Shown here piece by piece: positions 24,053 to 33,700 of a DNA stretch of 64,000 bases (the stretch's first letter is position 1; the number at the start of each line of letters is the position of its first letter). The notes below the pieces were generated by a model. It was not told where the DNA came from. It saw only the letters and a program-made list of their open reading frames with translations, and did no database searches. The stretch is taken from assembly GCA_964505415.1 (NCBI GenBank), contig CAZDHW010000008.1, positions 4,708-68,707 of the forward strand, read 5' to 3'. The position numbers and the translations under genes were made by a program. The stretch comes from DTDR01 sp964505415. Lineage in GTDB: Bacteria > Hydrothermota > Tepidihabitantia > Tepidihabitantales > DTDR01.

Positions 24053-26370
24053 TTTAGATTATTTCTTAAAGAGTTTAAGATTTTATTTAACTCCTCTTCG
24101 GTTTCTACTAAAACCCTGCGGGATTTGGAACCAACAAAAGGTCCAACAATCCCGGCCTGTTCTAATTGGTCAATTATTCTTCCGGCTCTTGCCCAACCAA
24201 TATCTAACTTTCTTTGTAACATTGATACTGAGGCTTCGCGGGCAGCAAAAACAATCTTGGCAGCTTCAAAGAAAAGTTCATCCAATTCTCTTAATTTTCC
24301 TTCCAATTTCTTTTCTTTCTTTTTCTCAATTATTTCTTCTTCTGGTAAAGGTTGGTGATAAGGAATAGCCAATAACTTTTCCAAAACTTCTTCACCAACA
24401 ATTTTCAATAATTTTTTCCTTTCTTCCTCAATACTAGCCTTTTCCTTATTAATCAAAATATCTAAGGCTTCTTTCTTTAAGATCTCTTCCGCTTTTTCTT
24501 CCGGATTTTCAAAAAAGGATGATAATAATTCTTCTAAATACTTTCTTGCCCACAGATTAACAATCTTTTTTGTTTCTTCTACCGAAATAAAAGCACCATG
24601 CAATCTTATGGGATCACCTTTTCCGGGTGGTAAGAAAAGCATGTCTCCTTTACCTAAGAGACTTTCCGCACCGTTCATGTCTAAAATCGTTCGGGAATCA
24701 GTTTTGGAAGCTACTTGGAAGGCGATGCGGCAAGGAAAATTGGCTTTAATAAGACCAGTAATCACATCAACCGAAGGTCTCTGGGTTGCTAAAATCAAAT
24801 GGATTCCTACCGCCCTTGACATTTGGGCTAAACGGGTAATCTTTTGTTCAATTTCGACTGGTGCCCTTAACATCAAGTCAGCTAACTCGTCAATAATCAC
24901 CACAATATAAGGTTTCTTGGGTAAAGAAAGGGATTTTGCCTTTTCATTAAAACCTTCAATATCCCTTACTCCTAAACGAGCAAATTCGCCGTAACGTTCT
25001 TCCATAATGGCAATCACCCGGTCAAGCTGTTCTAAAGCCAATTTTGGGTCAATGGTTGTTGGTGAAAGGAGATGGGGAATAGGGTCATAAACTGGTAATT
25101 CTAATTGTTTTGGGTCAATTGTTAAAAAGCGAACATCGGAATAATCCGAATGAAAAATTATGGAAGAAATGATACAGTTAATACAGACGCTTTTTCCCGA
25201 GCCGGTTGTTCCGGCAATTAAAATATGGGGCATCTCTCTTAAATCAGCAAAATAGGGCTCACCGGTAATCGTTTCTCCCAAAGCAAAAGTTAAGGCACTG
25301 AAAGAGTTTTGGAAAGAAGGGGAAGAGAGGATCTTTTTTAAATAGACAATTCTTCTCTTTTTGTTAGGTATTTCAATACCTACTGCTGATTTTCCCGGTA
25401 TGGGAGCCAAAATTCTAATTCTTTCTGCCTTTAAAGAAAGGGCTAAATCATCGGCTAAACTCTCAATCCTTTGAATTTTTATTCCCGGTGCTGGTTGGAA
25501 TTCAAAGCGGGTAATCACTGGACCGGTAACATAAGAAACAATATTACCAGTAATATCAAATTCTTTTAACTTGCTTAATAAAACCTCAGCTTCTTCTTTT
25601 AGTTCTTTTTCATTTTTACTCGCTACTTCTTCGGGCGAGTTTAAAAGTGACAAAAATTCTCTTTGAAATTCATCTTTTATTACTATTTTTTCTTTTTTCT
25701 TTATTTTTACCTTTTCTTCCGAAATTTGCCTTTCCTCCAGAATTTTCTTTTCTTCTTCAACCTCTTTGATTTCCCTCTTTTCTTCTTTTACTATTTTAAC
25801 TTTTGGTTCTTTTTTAACAATAATTTTTTGGGAAAGAAGAACAAAAAATTTTTTAAATAGCAACAAAAGATGTTTTAAAAAAGAGATAAATTTTTCACCG
25901 GTTAAAGCAATTAGCAAAATAATAAATAGTCCGATAATTAAAATATAGCTGCCAATTGTTCCAAAAAGATTTACTAAAAGCTGGCAAAGTTCCCAGTTAA
26001 TTCCCGAAAGGTAATAATCAATTCTTCCCAATGTTAAAGTGAGATATTGAAGAAAAAGGATGCTAAGAAGTAAGGTAAAAATAATAATTTTCCTTAATTT
26101 GTTTTTAAATTCTCTTTTTTTAAAAGATAAAGAAAAACCGACGAGAAATAAAATAAATATTAAAGGGAAAGAGAGAAGCCCAAAAAATTTTAAAAATAGT
26201 TCTGAAAGATAATAGCCAATGATACCGCCAAAATTTTTGGCTTTTATGGTACCTTTAAAGAAATAAAAGGAAATAATGCTTAGCAAGAGATAACCCCCAA
26301 AAAGAAATAAAAGAGCCGTAAGAAGATAAGGTTTCTTTTCCTTTTTATTTTTTTGATTACCTGCTTTCAT
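24049..26370 (-). CDS. ftsK: DNA translocase FtsK/SpoIIIE
   Basis: 773 residues. Four transmembrane helices (about 15-165) precede a charged Lys/Glu linker, a DNA-binding alpha/beta region (GPVITRFEFQPAPGIKIQRI) and the RecA-like motor: HILIAGTTGSGKSVC (Walker A, about residue 390), KPYIVVIIDELADLMLR (Walker B) and HLILATQRPSVDVITGLIK. The C-terminal winged helix (gamma domain) is VSMLQRKLDIGWARAGRII ... GIVGPFVGSKSRRVLV, which recognises KOPS-like sites. FtsK pumps chromosome ends across the division septum. The start ATG overlaps the stop of the upstream M50 gene. Confidence 0.97.
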   Translation of the reverse strand: MKAGNQKNKKEKKPYLLTALLFLFGGYLLLSIISFYFFKGTIKAKNFGGIIGYYLSELFLKFFGLLSFPLIFILFLVGFSLSFKKREFKNKLRKIIIFTLLLSILFLQYLTLTLGRIDYYLSGINWELCQLLVNLFGTIGSYILIIGLFIILLIALTGEKFISFLKHLLLLFKKFFVLLSQKIIVKKEPKVKIVKEEKREIKEVEEEKKILEERQISEEKVKIKKKEKIVIKDEFQREFLSLLNSPEEVASKNEKELKEEAEVLLSKLKEFDITGNIVSYVTGPVITRFEFQPAPGIKIQRIESLADDLALSLKAERIRILAPIPGKSAVGIEIPNKKRRIVYLKKILSSPSFQNSFSALTFALGETITGEPYFADLREMPHILIAGTTGSGKSVCINCIISSIIFHSDYSDVRFLTIDPKQLELPVYDPIPHLLSPTTIDPKLALEQLDRVIAIMEERYGEFARLGVRDIEGFNEKAKSLSLPKKPYIVVIIDELADLMLRAPVEIEQKITRLAQMSRAVGIHLILATQRPSVDVITGLIKANFPCRIAFQVASKTDSRTILDMNGAESLLGKGDMLFLPPGKGDPIRLHGAFISVEETKKIVNLWARKYLEELLSSFFENPEEKAEEILKKEALDILINKEKASIEEERKKLLKIVGEEVLEKLLAIPYHQPLPEEEIIEKKKEKKLEGKLRELDELFFEAAKIVFAAREASVSMLQRKLDIGWARAGRIIDQLEQAGIVGPFVGSKSRRVLVETEEELNKILNSLRNNLK

Positions 26371-26981
26371 ATGATTGTGCCGGTAAAAATTTGATAGAAA
26401 AAGTTAATAAAAGGTGAAATAATTCCCCACAAAATTGGTATGCCAATCAAGGAGCCAATAAAAATTAAGCCAATAAGGATATAAAAGCCGTAACTTTCTA
26501 CTTCCATATAATATTCCCGATATTTATAAGGTAAAATATACATAAAAATTTTTGAACCGTCAAGGGGAGGAATTGGTAAAAGATTAAAAAAAGCCAAAAT
26601 TAGATTATAAAAGACAAAACTTCTTAAAAGATAAGCGAAAAAAAATGAAGAAGGATTTATTATCCGATAGGTAATACCAAAAAATAAAGCAGATAAAAAA
26701 TTGGCTAAAGGTCCAGCTAAAGAAGTTAAAATTACACCTTTTTTGATATCAGAAAAATTATAAGGATTTATTGGTACTGGTTTTGCCCAACCGATACGAA
26801 ATAAGAAAAGGGAGATTGTACCAATAGGGTCTAAATGTTTTAAAGGGTTTAAAGTTAAACGACCCGCTAATTTGGCGGTTGGGTCGCCAAGTTTATCAGC
26901 AACATAACCGTGCATAAATTCGTGAATAGTAAGCCCAAAAAGAATTGCCGGGGCTGAAATGATTAATGTTCTTGCGTCCAT
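26367..26981 (-). CDS. site-2 protease family zinc metalloprotease (M50)
   Basis: 204 residues with about five hydrophobic helices. The zinc motif HEFMH (20-24) sits in the first helix and NLLPIPPLDGSKI in a later one provides the third ligand Asp. DPTAKLAGRLTLNPLKHLDPIGT is typical of short prokaryotic S2P-like proteins without CBS or PDZ domains. It lies between the tRNA nucleotidyltransferase and ftsK genes with overlaps on both sides. Confidence 0.93.
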   Translation of the reverse strand: MDARTLIISAPAILFGLTIHEFMHGYVADKLGDPTAKLAGRLTLNPLKHLDPIGTISLFLFRIGWAKPVPINPYNFSDIKKGVILTSLAGPLANFLSALFFGITYRIINPSSFFFAYLLRSFVFYNLILAFFNLLPIPPLDGSKIFMYILPYKYREYYMEVESYGFYILIGLIFIGSLIGIPILWGIISPFINFFYQIFTGTII

Positions 26982-28189
26982 TTTTTAATTGCTTTTAGTT
27001 CGTCTTCTTTATTTTTCAATTTTCCATCAATTTTTTTTAATTTCAAATACAATAAAATTTTAGAAAAGTCCTTTTCTTTTAGGTTTTTTATCGTTCCTTT
27101 TTTAATCAGCTCTTTTAGCTGGTTACCGTTAATAAAAGGTTTTTTGTCTTTGCTTTTTTGATAGTTTTTAATTTTTTTCTTTAAAGAGGGTTCTAAAGCG
27201 GTGATGATTTTTAAAGAATTTAAAGAAAAGGGTGAAAGGAGAAGATAGATTTTTGACGGTCTTTTAGCCTTTAATAATCTTCTCTTTATCTTTTTAAAGG
27301 CATTTAAATCTTCAATAATTTTGATTATCTCTTTTTTTAAAAAACTTTTTTCCTCAAAACTTAATAAAAAAAGGAGATAAGCAAAAATTAAATCTTCGGC
27401 TAATTTAACTTTTTTAAGTTTTGCTAATTGAGAGATTTCTTTTAAAGAAAGGGATTTATTAAAAATTTTTTTTAAAACTCCCAAACGGGATAATTGGTAA
27501 AGCATTTCTTTAAAATTTTTCTCTTTGAGAATCAAATTTAATTCGTGAAAAATTCTTTGGTAAGAGATAGTCTTTAAACAACTCCTTTTTATCGCCCTTT
27601 TTAACAAAATTAAAGTTTGTTTTTCAATTTGGAAACGGAATCTTTCGGCAAATCTTATTGCCCGAAAAATCCTTGTTGGGTCATCAAAAAAACTTTTTTC
27701 GTGTAAAATTCTTATTTTTTTTTCTTTTAAATCTTTTATTCCTCCAAAGGGGTCAATAATTTTATCGGCTAACAAATCGTAAGCAAAAGCATTAATGGTA
27801 AAATCCCTCCTTTTAAGATCAGTTTCAATATCAGCAATTGGTTTTACTTTGGGTAAGGCACCGGGTCTTTCATAAATCTCATCTCGCAGCTGGGCAATAT
27901 CTATATATTGGTCGTCGTACAAAATCTTACCGGTTAAAAATTGGGAGTGATAAATAAATTTACCTTCTAACTCTTTGGCCAATTCCTCGCCAAACTCCTT
28001 CACTTTACTACTAATTGCTAAATCAAAATCTAATACCCTTTTTCCTAAGAAGATATCTCTTAGCGGTCCACCAACTAAAAAAATTTTTAGGTCAAGTTTT
28101 TTAGCGATTTCCACTGCCTTAATAATAACCGGTGAACTTTTAAAATCCAAAAGTTTTTTTCTCTTGCTTAAGGGTTTTAATTTCGCCAA
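26963..28189 (-). CDS. CCA-adding or poly(A) polymerase-type nucleotidyltransferase
   Basis: Up to 408 residues, class II nucleotidyltransferase. FLVGGPLRDIFLGKRVLDFDLAI holds the G-G and D-x-D catalytic motif; KRRDFTINAFAYDL and DDPTRIFRAIRFAERF are the next conserved motifs. These enzymes add CCA to tRNA 3' ends or poly(A) tails; which one cannot be decided here, although the tRNA-Gln in this window already encodes CCA. The start is uncertain: TTG 28189 overlaps the DUF3467 gene by 50 bases, while TTG 28150 would overlap by 11. Confidence 0.9.
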   Translation of the reverse strand: MAKLKPLSKRKKLLDFKSSPVIIKAVEIAKKLDLKIFLVGGPLRDIFLGKRVLDFDLAISSKVKEFGEELAKELEGKFIYHSQFLTGKILYDDQYIDIAQLRDEIYERPGALPKVKPIADIETDLKRRDFTINAFAYDLLADKIIDPFGGIKDLKEKKIRILHEKSFFDDPTRIFRAIRFAERFRFQIEKQTLILLKRAIKRSCLKTISYQRIFHELNLILKEKNFKEMLYQLSRLGVLKKIFNKSLSLKEISQLAKLKKVKLAEDLIFAYLLFLLSFEEKSFLKKEIIKIIEDLNAFKKIKRRLLKAKRPSKIYLLLSPFSLNSLKIITALEPSLKKKIKNYQKSKDKKPFINGNQLKELIKKGTIKNLKEKDFSKILLYLKLKKIDGKLKNKEDELKAIKKWTQEH

Positions 28190-28427
28190 ATTGACTCTCG
28201 TATTTTTTAATATTATCTTCCAAAGCGGAAAGAAGAAGTTTAGCGTGTGCCGGCGTCATGATTATTCGGGCAAAAACCTTCGCTTTCGGCAAGCCGGGAA
28301 GCATCCGAGCAAAATCAATAATAAACTCGTGGGGTGAATGGGCAATAAGAAAAAAATTACTGTAAACACCTTCAGCTTCTTTTTCGCTTATTTCAATATT
28401 GATTTGGGTTTTTTGGTTTTCAGACAT
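28140..28427 (-). CDS. DUF3467 family protein
   Basis: 95 residues. EAEGVYSNFFLIAHSPHEF, IDFARMLPG, VFARIIMTPAHAKLLLSAL and the last helix DNIKKYESQFGEI match the small DUF3467 family, whose function is unknown. It is the first gene of the leftward FtsK-containing transcript. It has a promoter six bases before its ATG. Confidence 0.9.
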   Translation of the reverse strand: MSENQKTQINIEISEKEAEGVYSNFFLIAHSPHEFIIDFARMLPGLPKAKVFARIIMTPAHAKLLLSALEDNIKKYESQFGEIKTLKQEKKTFGF

Positions 28428-28433
28428 AATAAA

Positions 28434-28461
28434 ATTTTAACAAATTTTAAAATTAAATCAA
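28434..28461 (-). promoter_or_regulatory. promoter of the DUF3467-ftsK transcript, leaderless arrangement
   Basis: Minus strand: TTGATT (28456-28461), 16-base spacer, TAAAAT (28434-28439). The start codon at 28427 follows after six bases, with no ribosome binding site. It is divergent from the 28469 promoter, eight bases away. Confidence 0.65.
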
Positions 28462-28468
28462 TAATTAA

Positions 28469-28496
28469 TTGACAAAGTTTTAACTTTTCCTATAAT
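28469..28496 (+). promoter_or_regulatory. perfect consensus promoter of the L,D-transpeptidase gene, leaderless
   Basis: TTGACA (28469-28474), 16-base spacer, TATAAT (28491-28496), both exact consensus. GTG 28505 lies eight bases downstream; no Shine-Dalgarno sequence can fit. Confidence 0.85.
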
Positions 28497-28504
28497 ATAT
28501 AAAG

Positions 28505-29185
28505 GTGCGTTCCTTTCCTTTTCTTTTATTCTTTTTAAGTTTTTTAGCCCTTTTTTTGAGCGAAGTTATTTATCCTTTTAGTGAGTCAATAAATTTTAAT
28601 GTTTTTTTTCATATTAAGAAATTAAAGAATTTACGCCGAATGGAAAAAGAAGAGAAAAAAATGATTGAAAAAGTTAAAAAAAATTTAAGATTAAAAAAAG
28701 AAGAATTAGTAGCGATTAAAGAAGAAAAAAATGGAGATGAAGAATATTATTGTGTTGTTGACCTTTTTTCCCAAACCCTTTATTTGAAAAAGGGTGAAAG
28801 AGTTGTTCACGAATTTAAAATTTCCGGTGGTTCTGGAAAAATTCTGTTAAGCCCTTTTGGTAAAAAATGGCGTTTTGTTACCCCCAAAGGGGTTTTACGA
28901 GTTTTAAGAAAGATAAAAGATCCCGTTTGGTACAAGCCGGATTGGGCTTTTATTGAGGAAAGAAAACCAATCCCACCACCAAATTCTCCTTTAAGAAAAG
29001 TAAAGGGAATGCTTGGTGATTATGCTTTAGATTTGGGTGGTGGAATCATGATTCACGGTACACCCTATGAGCACCTTTTGGGGCAGCCGGTAACCCACGG
29101 TTGTATTCGGGTGGAAAAAGAAGGAATAAAAATGCTTTATGACTCTTTGAAATTAGGAGCCAAAGTTTATATTTACGGAAAATGA
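28505..29185 (+). CDS. L,D-transpeptidase (YkuD family), membrane-anchored
   Basis: 226 residues. An N-terminal membrane helix (about 3-20) and a charged linker are followed by a YkuD domain: CVVDLFSQTLYLKKGERVVHEF, GKKWRFVTPKGVLRVLRKI, a proline-rich PIPPPNSPLRKVKG, IMIHGTPYE with the conserved His (184) and THGCIRV with the nucleophile Cys200. The enzyme forms 3-3 peptidoglycan cross-links or attaches proteins to peptidoglycan. The start is GTG, set by the promoter position. It overlaps the next gene by four bases. Confidence 0.92.
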   Translation: MRSFPFLLFFLSFLALFLSEVIYPFSESINFNVFFHIKKLKNLRRMEKEEKKMIEKVKKNLRLKKEELVAIKEEKNGDEEYYCVVDLFSQTLYLKKGERVVHEFKISGGSGKILLSPFGKKWRFVTPKGVLRVLRKIKDPVWYKPDWAFIEERKPIPPPNSPLRKVKGMLGDYALDLGGGIMIHGTPYEHLLGQPVTHGCIRVEKEGIKMLYDSLKLGAKVYIYGK

Positions 29186-29805
29186 GAAAGTTTTTTAATA
29201 TTTCTTTAATTATTTTTACTATTTCTTTAATAAGACTTAGTGAAAGTGTGATAAAGAAAATCATTTTTTCGGAAGTCAAATATAAAGAGAATGAAATTGA
29301 AAGATTAAAAACTTTAAAAAACGAATTAGAAAAAGAATTAACTACCCTAACCCAGGAAATTGATTATCAAAATTTAAAAAAGGAATTTAAAAATCTGAAA
29401 GATTTTTATTTAGAGATTAACCGAAGAGATAAAATTGCTTATTTAAAAATTGAGGATAAAGTTTTAAAAGCAATGAGTTTTGAGATTTTTCAAAACGACA
29501 ATTATCCTCTACCAATGGGAATTTTACAGGTGATAATGAAACAAGAAACCACCTATTTTCAGATTCCTGATTATTATTATCAACTTTTGGGAAAAGAAAT
29601 ACCAAAAAGTGAAGAGGAGAAAATAATTAAAAATGGTTTATCGCCCTATCTCCTTTCTTTAGGTGAGAAGTTAATTATTTGTGGACCTTTTTCTCAAGAT
29701 TTGCCAAAAGATTTGGTTCCCTTTAATGCTTTAATTTTTTCCTTAGATGATATGAAGGTAATTTTCTATTCTTTAAAAGAAAATAGTAAGGTTCTTTTCT
29801 ATTAA
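29182..29805 (+). CDS. degenerate L,D-transpeptidase-like paralogue without catalytic residues
   Basis: 207 residues: N-terminal hydrophobic helix (about 3-20), a coiled-coil segment (about 30-80), then a domain that aligns with the end of the preceding YkuD enzyme. LGEKLIICGPFSQDL matches LGGGIMIHGTPYEHL and FNALIFSLDDMKVIFYSL matches HGCIRVEKEGIKMLYDSL. The His becomes Cys and the nucleophile segment HGCIRV becomes FNALIF, so it should be inactive. Co-translation with the active enzyme suggests a regulatory or structural partner. Homology is my own visual alignment. Confidence 0.6.
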   Translation: MRKFFNISLIIFTISLIRLSESVIKKIIFSEVKYKENEIERLKTLKNELEKELTTLTQEIDYQNLKKEFKNLKDFYLEINRRDKIAYLKIEDKVLKAMSFEIFQNDNYPLPMGILQVIMKQETTYFQIPDYYYQLLGKEIPKSEEEKIIKNGLSPYLLSLGEKLIICGPFSQDLPKDLVPFNALIFSLDDMKVIFYSLKENSKVLFY

Positions 29806-30732
29806 TTATCTTATCCCCTTTAATTTTAATTTATTAAGCAATTCTCGGGAATAATAAGTATAAGGTGTTAAAGGCTGATTAAAAACGATATCCCTTAATA
29901 AAGAAATTGCTTCTTTTTCATTCTTATCTAAAAGTAAAAGGGCTAATCGATATTGGGCTTTAGCTTTAAAATAGTTATTTTTACTTTGGCAAACATTTTT
30001 TAGGGTGTTGATAGCCAAAGAAATTTCCCCTTCTTTTTCGTAAATTTCGGCAAGTTTGATTAAAGAGTAATCTTCATTAATTTTTTTTAAATTCTCTTTG
30101 GCCTTTTCTTTTTCACCAATTATCAAAAGTAATAGCGAATAAAAATATTCTTTTATTTTCTTACCGCTACTTAAAAGGAGGCCTAACTCCTGTACTTCTT
30201 CTTTTAGTGGGCTTTTTTCGTAATTAATAAGAAAATTGAAAATGGCAATTAATAAAGAATCATAACTTTCTAAATTACCAAAAAGTAATAGTTGATAATA
30301 ATCTTTTAATTCCCCTTCCTCCAAAAAATGCCCGGTCTCTTTTGCTTTTAGGAAATTATTCTTTTTTATAAAAATAAGGAAATTGATAAAAGGATATTTT
30401 TCTAAGTTACTTTCAATTTTATATTTTTCTAACAATTTTAAAACCACCGGATTACTTTCGGAAGAGATTTTTAGGGCGGTTTCTAAATAGGAAAGCCCTT
30501 GGGCTAAATTTTTATTTAAAAGTTCAATTTCTCCAAGGGTAATTAAAAGCCGAATTTCCTTTTTATAGCTTTTTAAAAGTTCCAAAGAAAGATTTTTCAA
30601 CTCTTCCAATTTGTTTTCGCGAAAACTTAATTCTTTATATTTTAAATAAAGGGAATCGTTAAAACCTTCTTTTAGCAGTTTGGTTTTTAAATCGTTGATT
30701 GATAAAAAAATAAAAAAGATTAATAATTTCAT
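29806..30732 (-). CDS. exported TPR-repeat protein
   Basis: 308 residues. A short N-terminal signal-like stretch (1-12) is followed by helical hairpins spaced about 34 residues, for example LGEIELLNKNLAQGLSYLET, LIKLAEIYEKEGEISLAIN and AQYRLALLLLDKNEKEAISL, the pattern of tetratricopeptide repeats for protein binding. It overlaps the DUF4175-like gene by four bases and is the last gene of the uvrB transcript. Its stop abuts the end of the convergent 29182 gene with no gap. Confidence 0.75.
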   Translation of the reverse strand: MKLLIFFIFLSINDLKTKLLKEGFNDSLYLKYKELSFRENKLEELKNLSLELLKSYKKEIRLLITLGEIELLNKNLAQGLSYLETALKISSESNPVVLKLLEKYKIESNLEKYPFINFLIFIKKNNFLKAKETGHFLEEGELKDYYQLLLFGNLESYDSLLIAIFNFLINYEKSPLKEEVQELGLLLSSGKKIKEYFYSLLLLIIGEKEKAKENLKKINEDYSLIKLAEIYEKEGEISLAINTLKNVCQSKNNYFKAKAQYRLALLLLDKNEKEAISLLRDIVFNQPLTPYTYYSRELLNKLKLKGIR

Positions 30733-33700
30733 TCTTGTAATAATTGATAAAAATATTCTTTAATCAGAGGATAATATTCTTGCGGAAAATCTTTCTTAAG
30801 TATTTTCAGGAGCTCTTCTTGGAGATATTTTCTTCTTTCTCCGTAATCTTTTGGTAAAAATATTTTTTCTCTTCTTTCGTATTCTTTGCCCGCTTCTGCT
30901 TGGTATTCTTCTTTCTCTTCTTTTTTCCGAATACTCCTTTCCACATCCAAAAGTCGGCGATAAATCCCGGCGGTTCTTTCAATCAATTCCCTTTGGATAT
31001 TTAATTTACTTAAATCTTCTTCCAGCTTTTTCATCTCTTCTAAAATTCCTTCCATACTGCTAGTCAAACCTGGCTCGGAGGCAAGACTTTTTAAAGCCTC
31101 TGCCAGCATCTCCCGTAGTGAACGCAGCTTATTTACCATTTCCGATAATTTTTCTAAATTTCCACTGCTTAAAGGGAGAGGTAATGGTAAAGAACCTAAT
31201 TCCGAAAGCATTTCTCCCAGCAGTTCGCTTGCCTGTTGTAAAGCATTTAAAAAATCTTCCAAGCTGCCGCCACCTTTGCCTTTCTGATTTAAAAGATAGA
31301 TAATGTTGAAAACCGTATGGTCAATCTTTAACTTTACCTGACTTAAAATGTTTTTTGCCTGGTTGAAATTTTTTTCCGCAATAAATTTACTTGCCCCTTC
31401 CAATTCTTTACTACCTTTTATTAATCCTTGGGCTAATTTTGGCGAAATGATCAACGATTGGTTGCTCAAAGAAAGAAGGGAATCGGCCAATAATTTAAGA
31501 GCATTGTTGAAAAGACTAATTTTCTCGCCAAAGTCTTTTTCGGCTTCTTCCTTAGGAATGGCAAAATTTAACAAATTTTTACTTTCTTTACTTAAATCAT
31601 TTAAAGAGAAACCAATTTGAAAAAGCTTATTAAAAATCCTTTCTTTATTTTTTTCCGCAAGGGCTTTTTGAAATTCTTTAAGACGCTCATTAAGATTTTT
31701 TAAATTTTTTCTTAAAGAAGAGGATAAAGTTTTTGCCGAAGATAAATTTTTCTCTTTTATTCTGTTAACAATCTCTTCAGCATTTTCTTTTAAATTCATT
31801 TGGGAAAGCAATCTTTTTAGCTCCTTTTGGAATTCTTGATAATCCTTATCTTCAAATTGATATTCTTTAATCTCCTTCGCTAATTTTTCTAAAGCTTCTT
31901 TTATTTCTTCCTCTTCTTCTATTGGTAATTTTTCTAAATTTTCTTCCACCTCTTTCTGTAATTTTTCTAATTCACTAAACTTCTTTTCCCATTCTTTTAA
32001 CTTGCTTGCCTGTAAGAGACTTTTTAAAAGTTTCTCTCCCCGTTCAATCATCATTTTCAATTCCTCATTACTTACTTTTAATTTTGAAAGTGCTTCTTTT
32101 AAATCTTTATTTCTTTCCAACTCTTCTTTCAATTGTAAAAGTCGCTCTTTTAATTCTTGGGGAATTAATTCGTCTAATATCCGAAAAAGTTCCATCAGCT
32201 TATTTAGGGTTGCTGGATCCAATAAAGGATATTCTTCTAATTCTTTTAAAAAATTTTCAATCTCTTTTTTTAACTCGCTAATTTTTTCAATTAATTGGCG
32301 GTTTTTTTCAAAAAGATTACTTAAAGTTTTTTTCTCTTCATAAGTTAATTCCTTTCTTTCTTTAAAGGATTTTTCTATTCTTTCCATCGTTTTTAATACT
32401 TCTTCAATATCAGTTTTTTGGGATTTTACTTCCGAATAAACATCTTCAATTCTTTCGGTTGTTTTAGTAAAAATCTCTTCCAAGGTAGGGAATCTTATTT
32501 TGTAAATATTGGTAGTCGAAGCTTTAGGACCATTAATGATATCATTATCATAACTAACCGCATAATAAGATATTTCTTTTCCCGGTAAAAGGTTTACACT
32601 ACTTAAATCCCAAAGGAAATCAATAGTGTCACTTTTTTTATTAACTGAAAACTTTTTTACTAAAAAAGTGTCGTTTTCTTTTATTCCGTAAATTCGGGCT
32701 TCTTTTATTTGGAAATCGTCTAAAAGATAAATTCTTAAAGGAACTTTCATATTTTCTGGCAGGTCAATATCTTTATTGGGAAAAAGAAAAGTAATATAAG
32801 GGGATTCATCAGTCAAAAAATTAATTCTAATATTAGTGGTTTCACTTTCAAAAATAAGGACAAGATAATTTTCTTCTTCAGTTAAGACAAAAGAAGCGGA
32901 ATCTTTTTCGGTAGCAATTATTCTTTTTTCCGTTTTTAATTCTTTAAAAAAGGGTTTTGTTTTTAAAATAATTTGCGAACCCGGCATTGCCGAAATTTCG
33001 GTGGGGAAAAGATACTCCAAGGTAGGAAGAAAAGTATGAGGAGGCAAAAGGACTTTTATTTTTACCATTTCTATCCTTTTTCTTTCTAAAAAAGCAATTT
33101 GATAAACGGGAGATTTTATTTGAAGAATTTGAAAATAATAACGAAATTCTTCTTTCGGAAGGAGGGTAATTTCTGCCCTTTGGTTTTCCAATTTTAATTT
33201 AAATTTCTTTCTTAAATTTCTTTCTTCTTGGATAAAAGTTATCTCTTTGAATTTAAATGGTGAAAAAACGGCTACTTTTATATTAACCGTTTCTTCCTTT
33301 TTGACTAATAGATTCTCGGGTTCCACTTGTAACTGAATAGGTAATTTTTTAGGAGCAAAAAAAGAATAAAAACCAATTTTAAAAGGAGTTGGAAAAATAA
33401 AAAGGTATAAAAGAAAAATTGTTAGGGCAATAAAAAAAAGAGTAAAATTTTCTTTTAATTTTTTTTCAATACCTAATTTTTTTAAAAGATTCTTTTTGAT
33501 AAAAAAAGCATTCTTTCTAAAATTCTCTTCGCCCCTTTTAATTGCCCAATCAATCAAAAAGGGAGAATAATATTCTTTTTGGTACTTTTCATAATTTTTC
33601 AAAAAAGAAACGGCGGGGGTCAATTCTCGGTAAAGATTTTCAAAGTTTTCCTCCAGGATTTTGGTAATCCTTTCTAAGGAATAATCTTTAAAAAAAGGAA

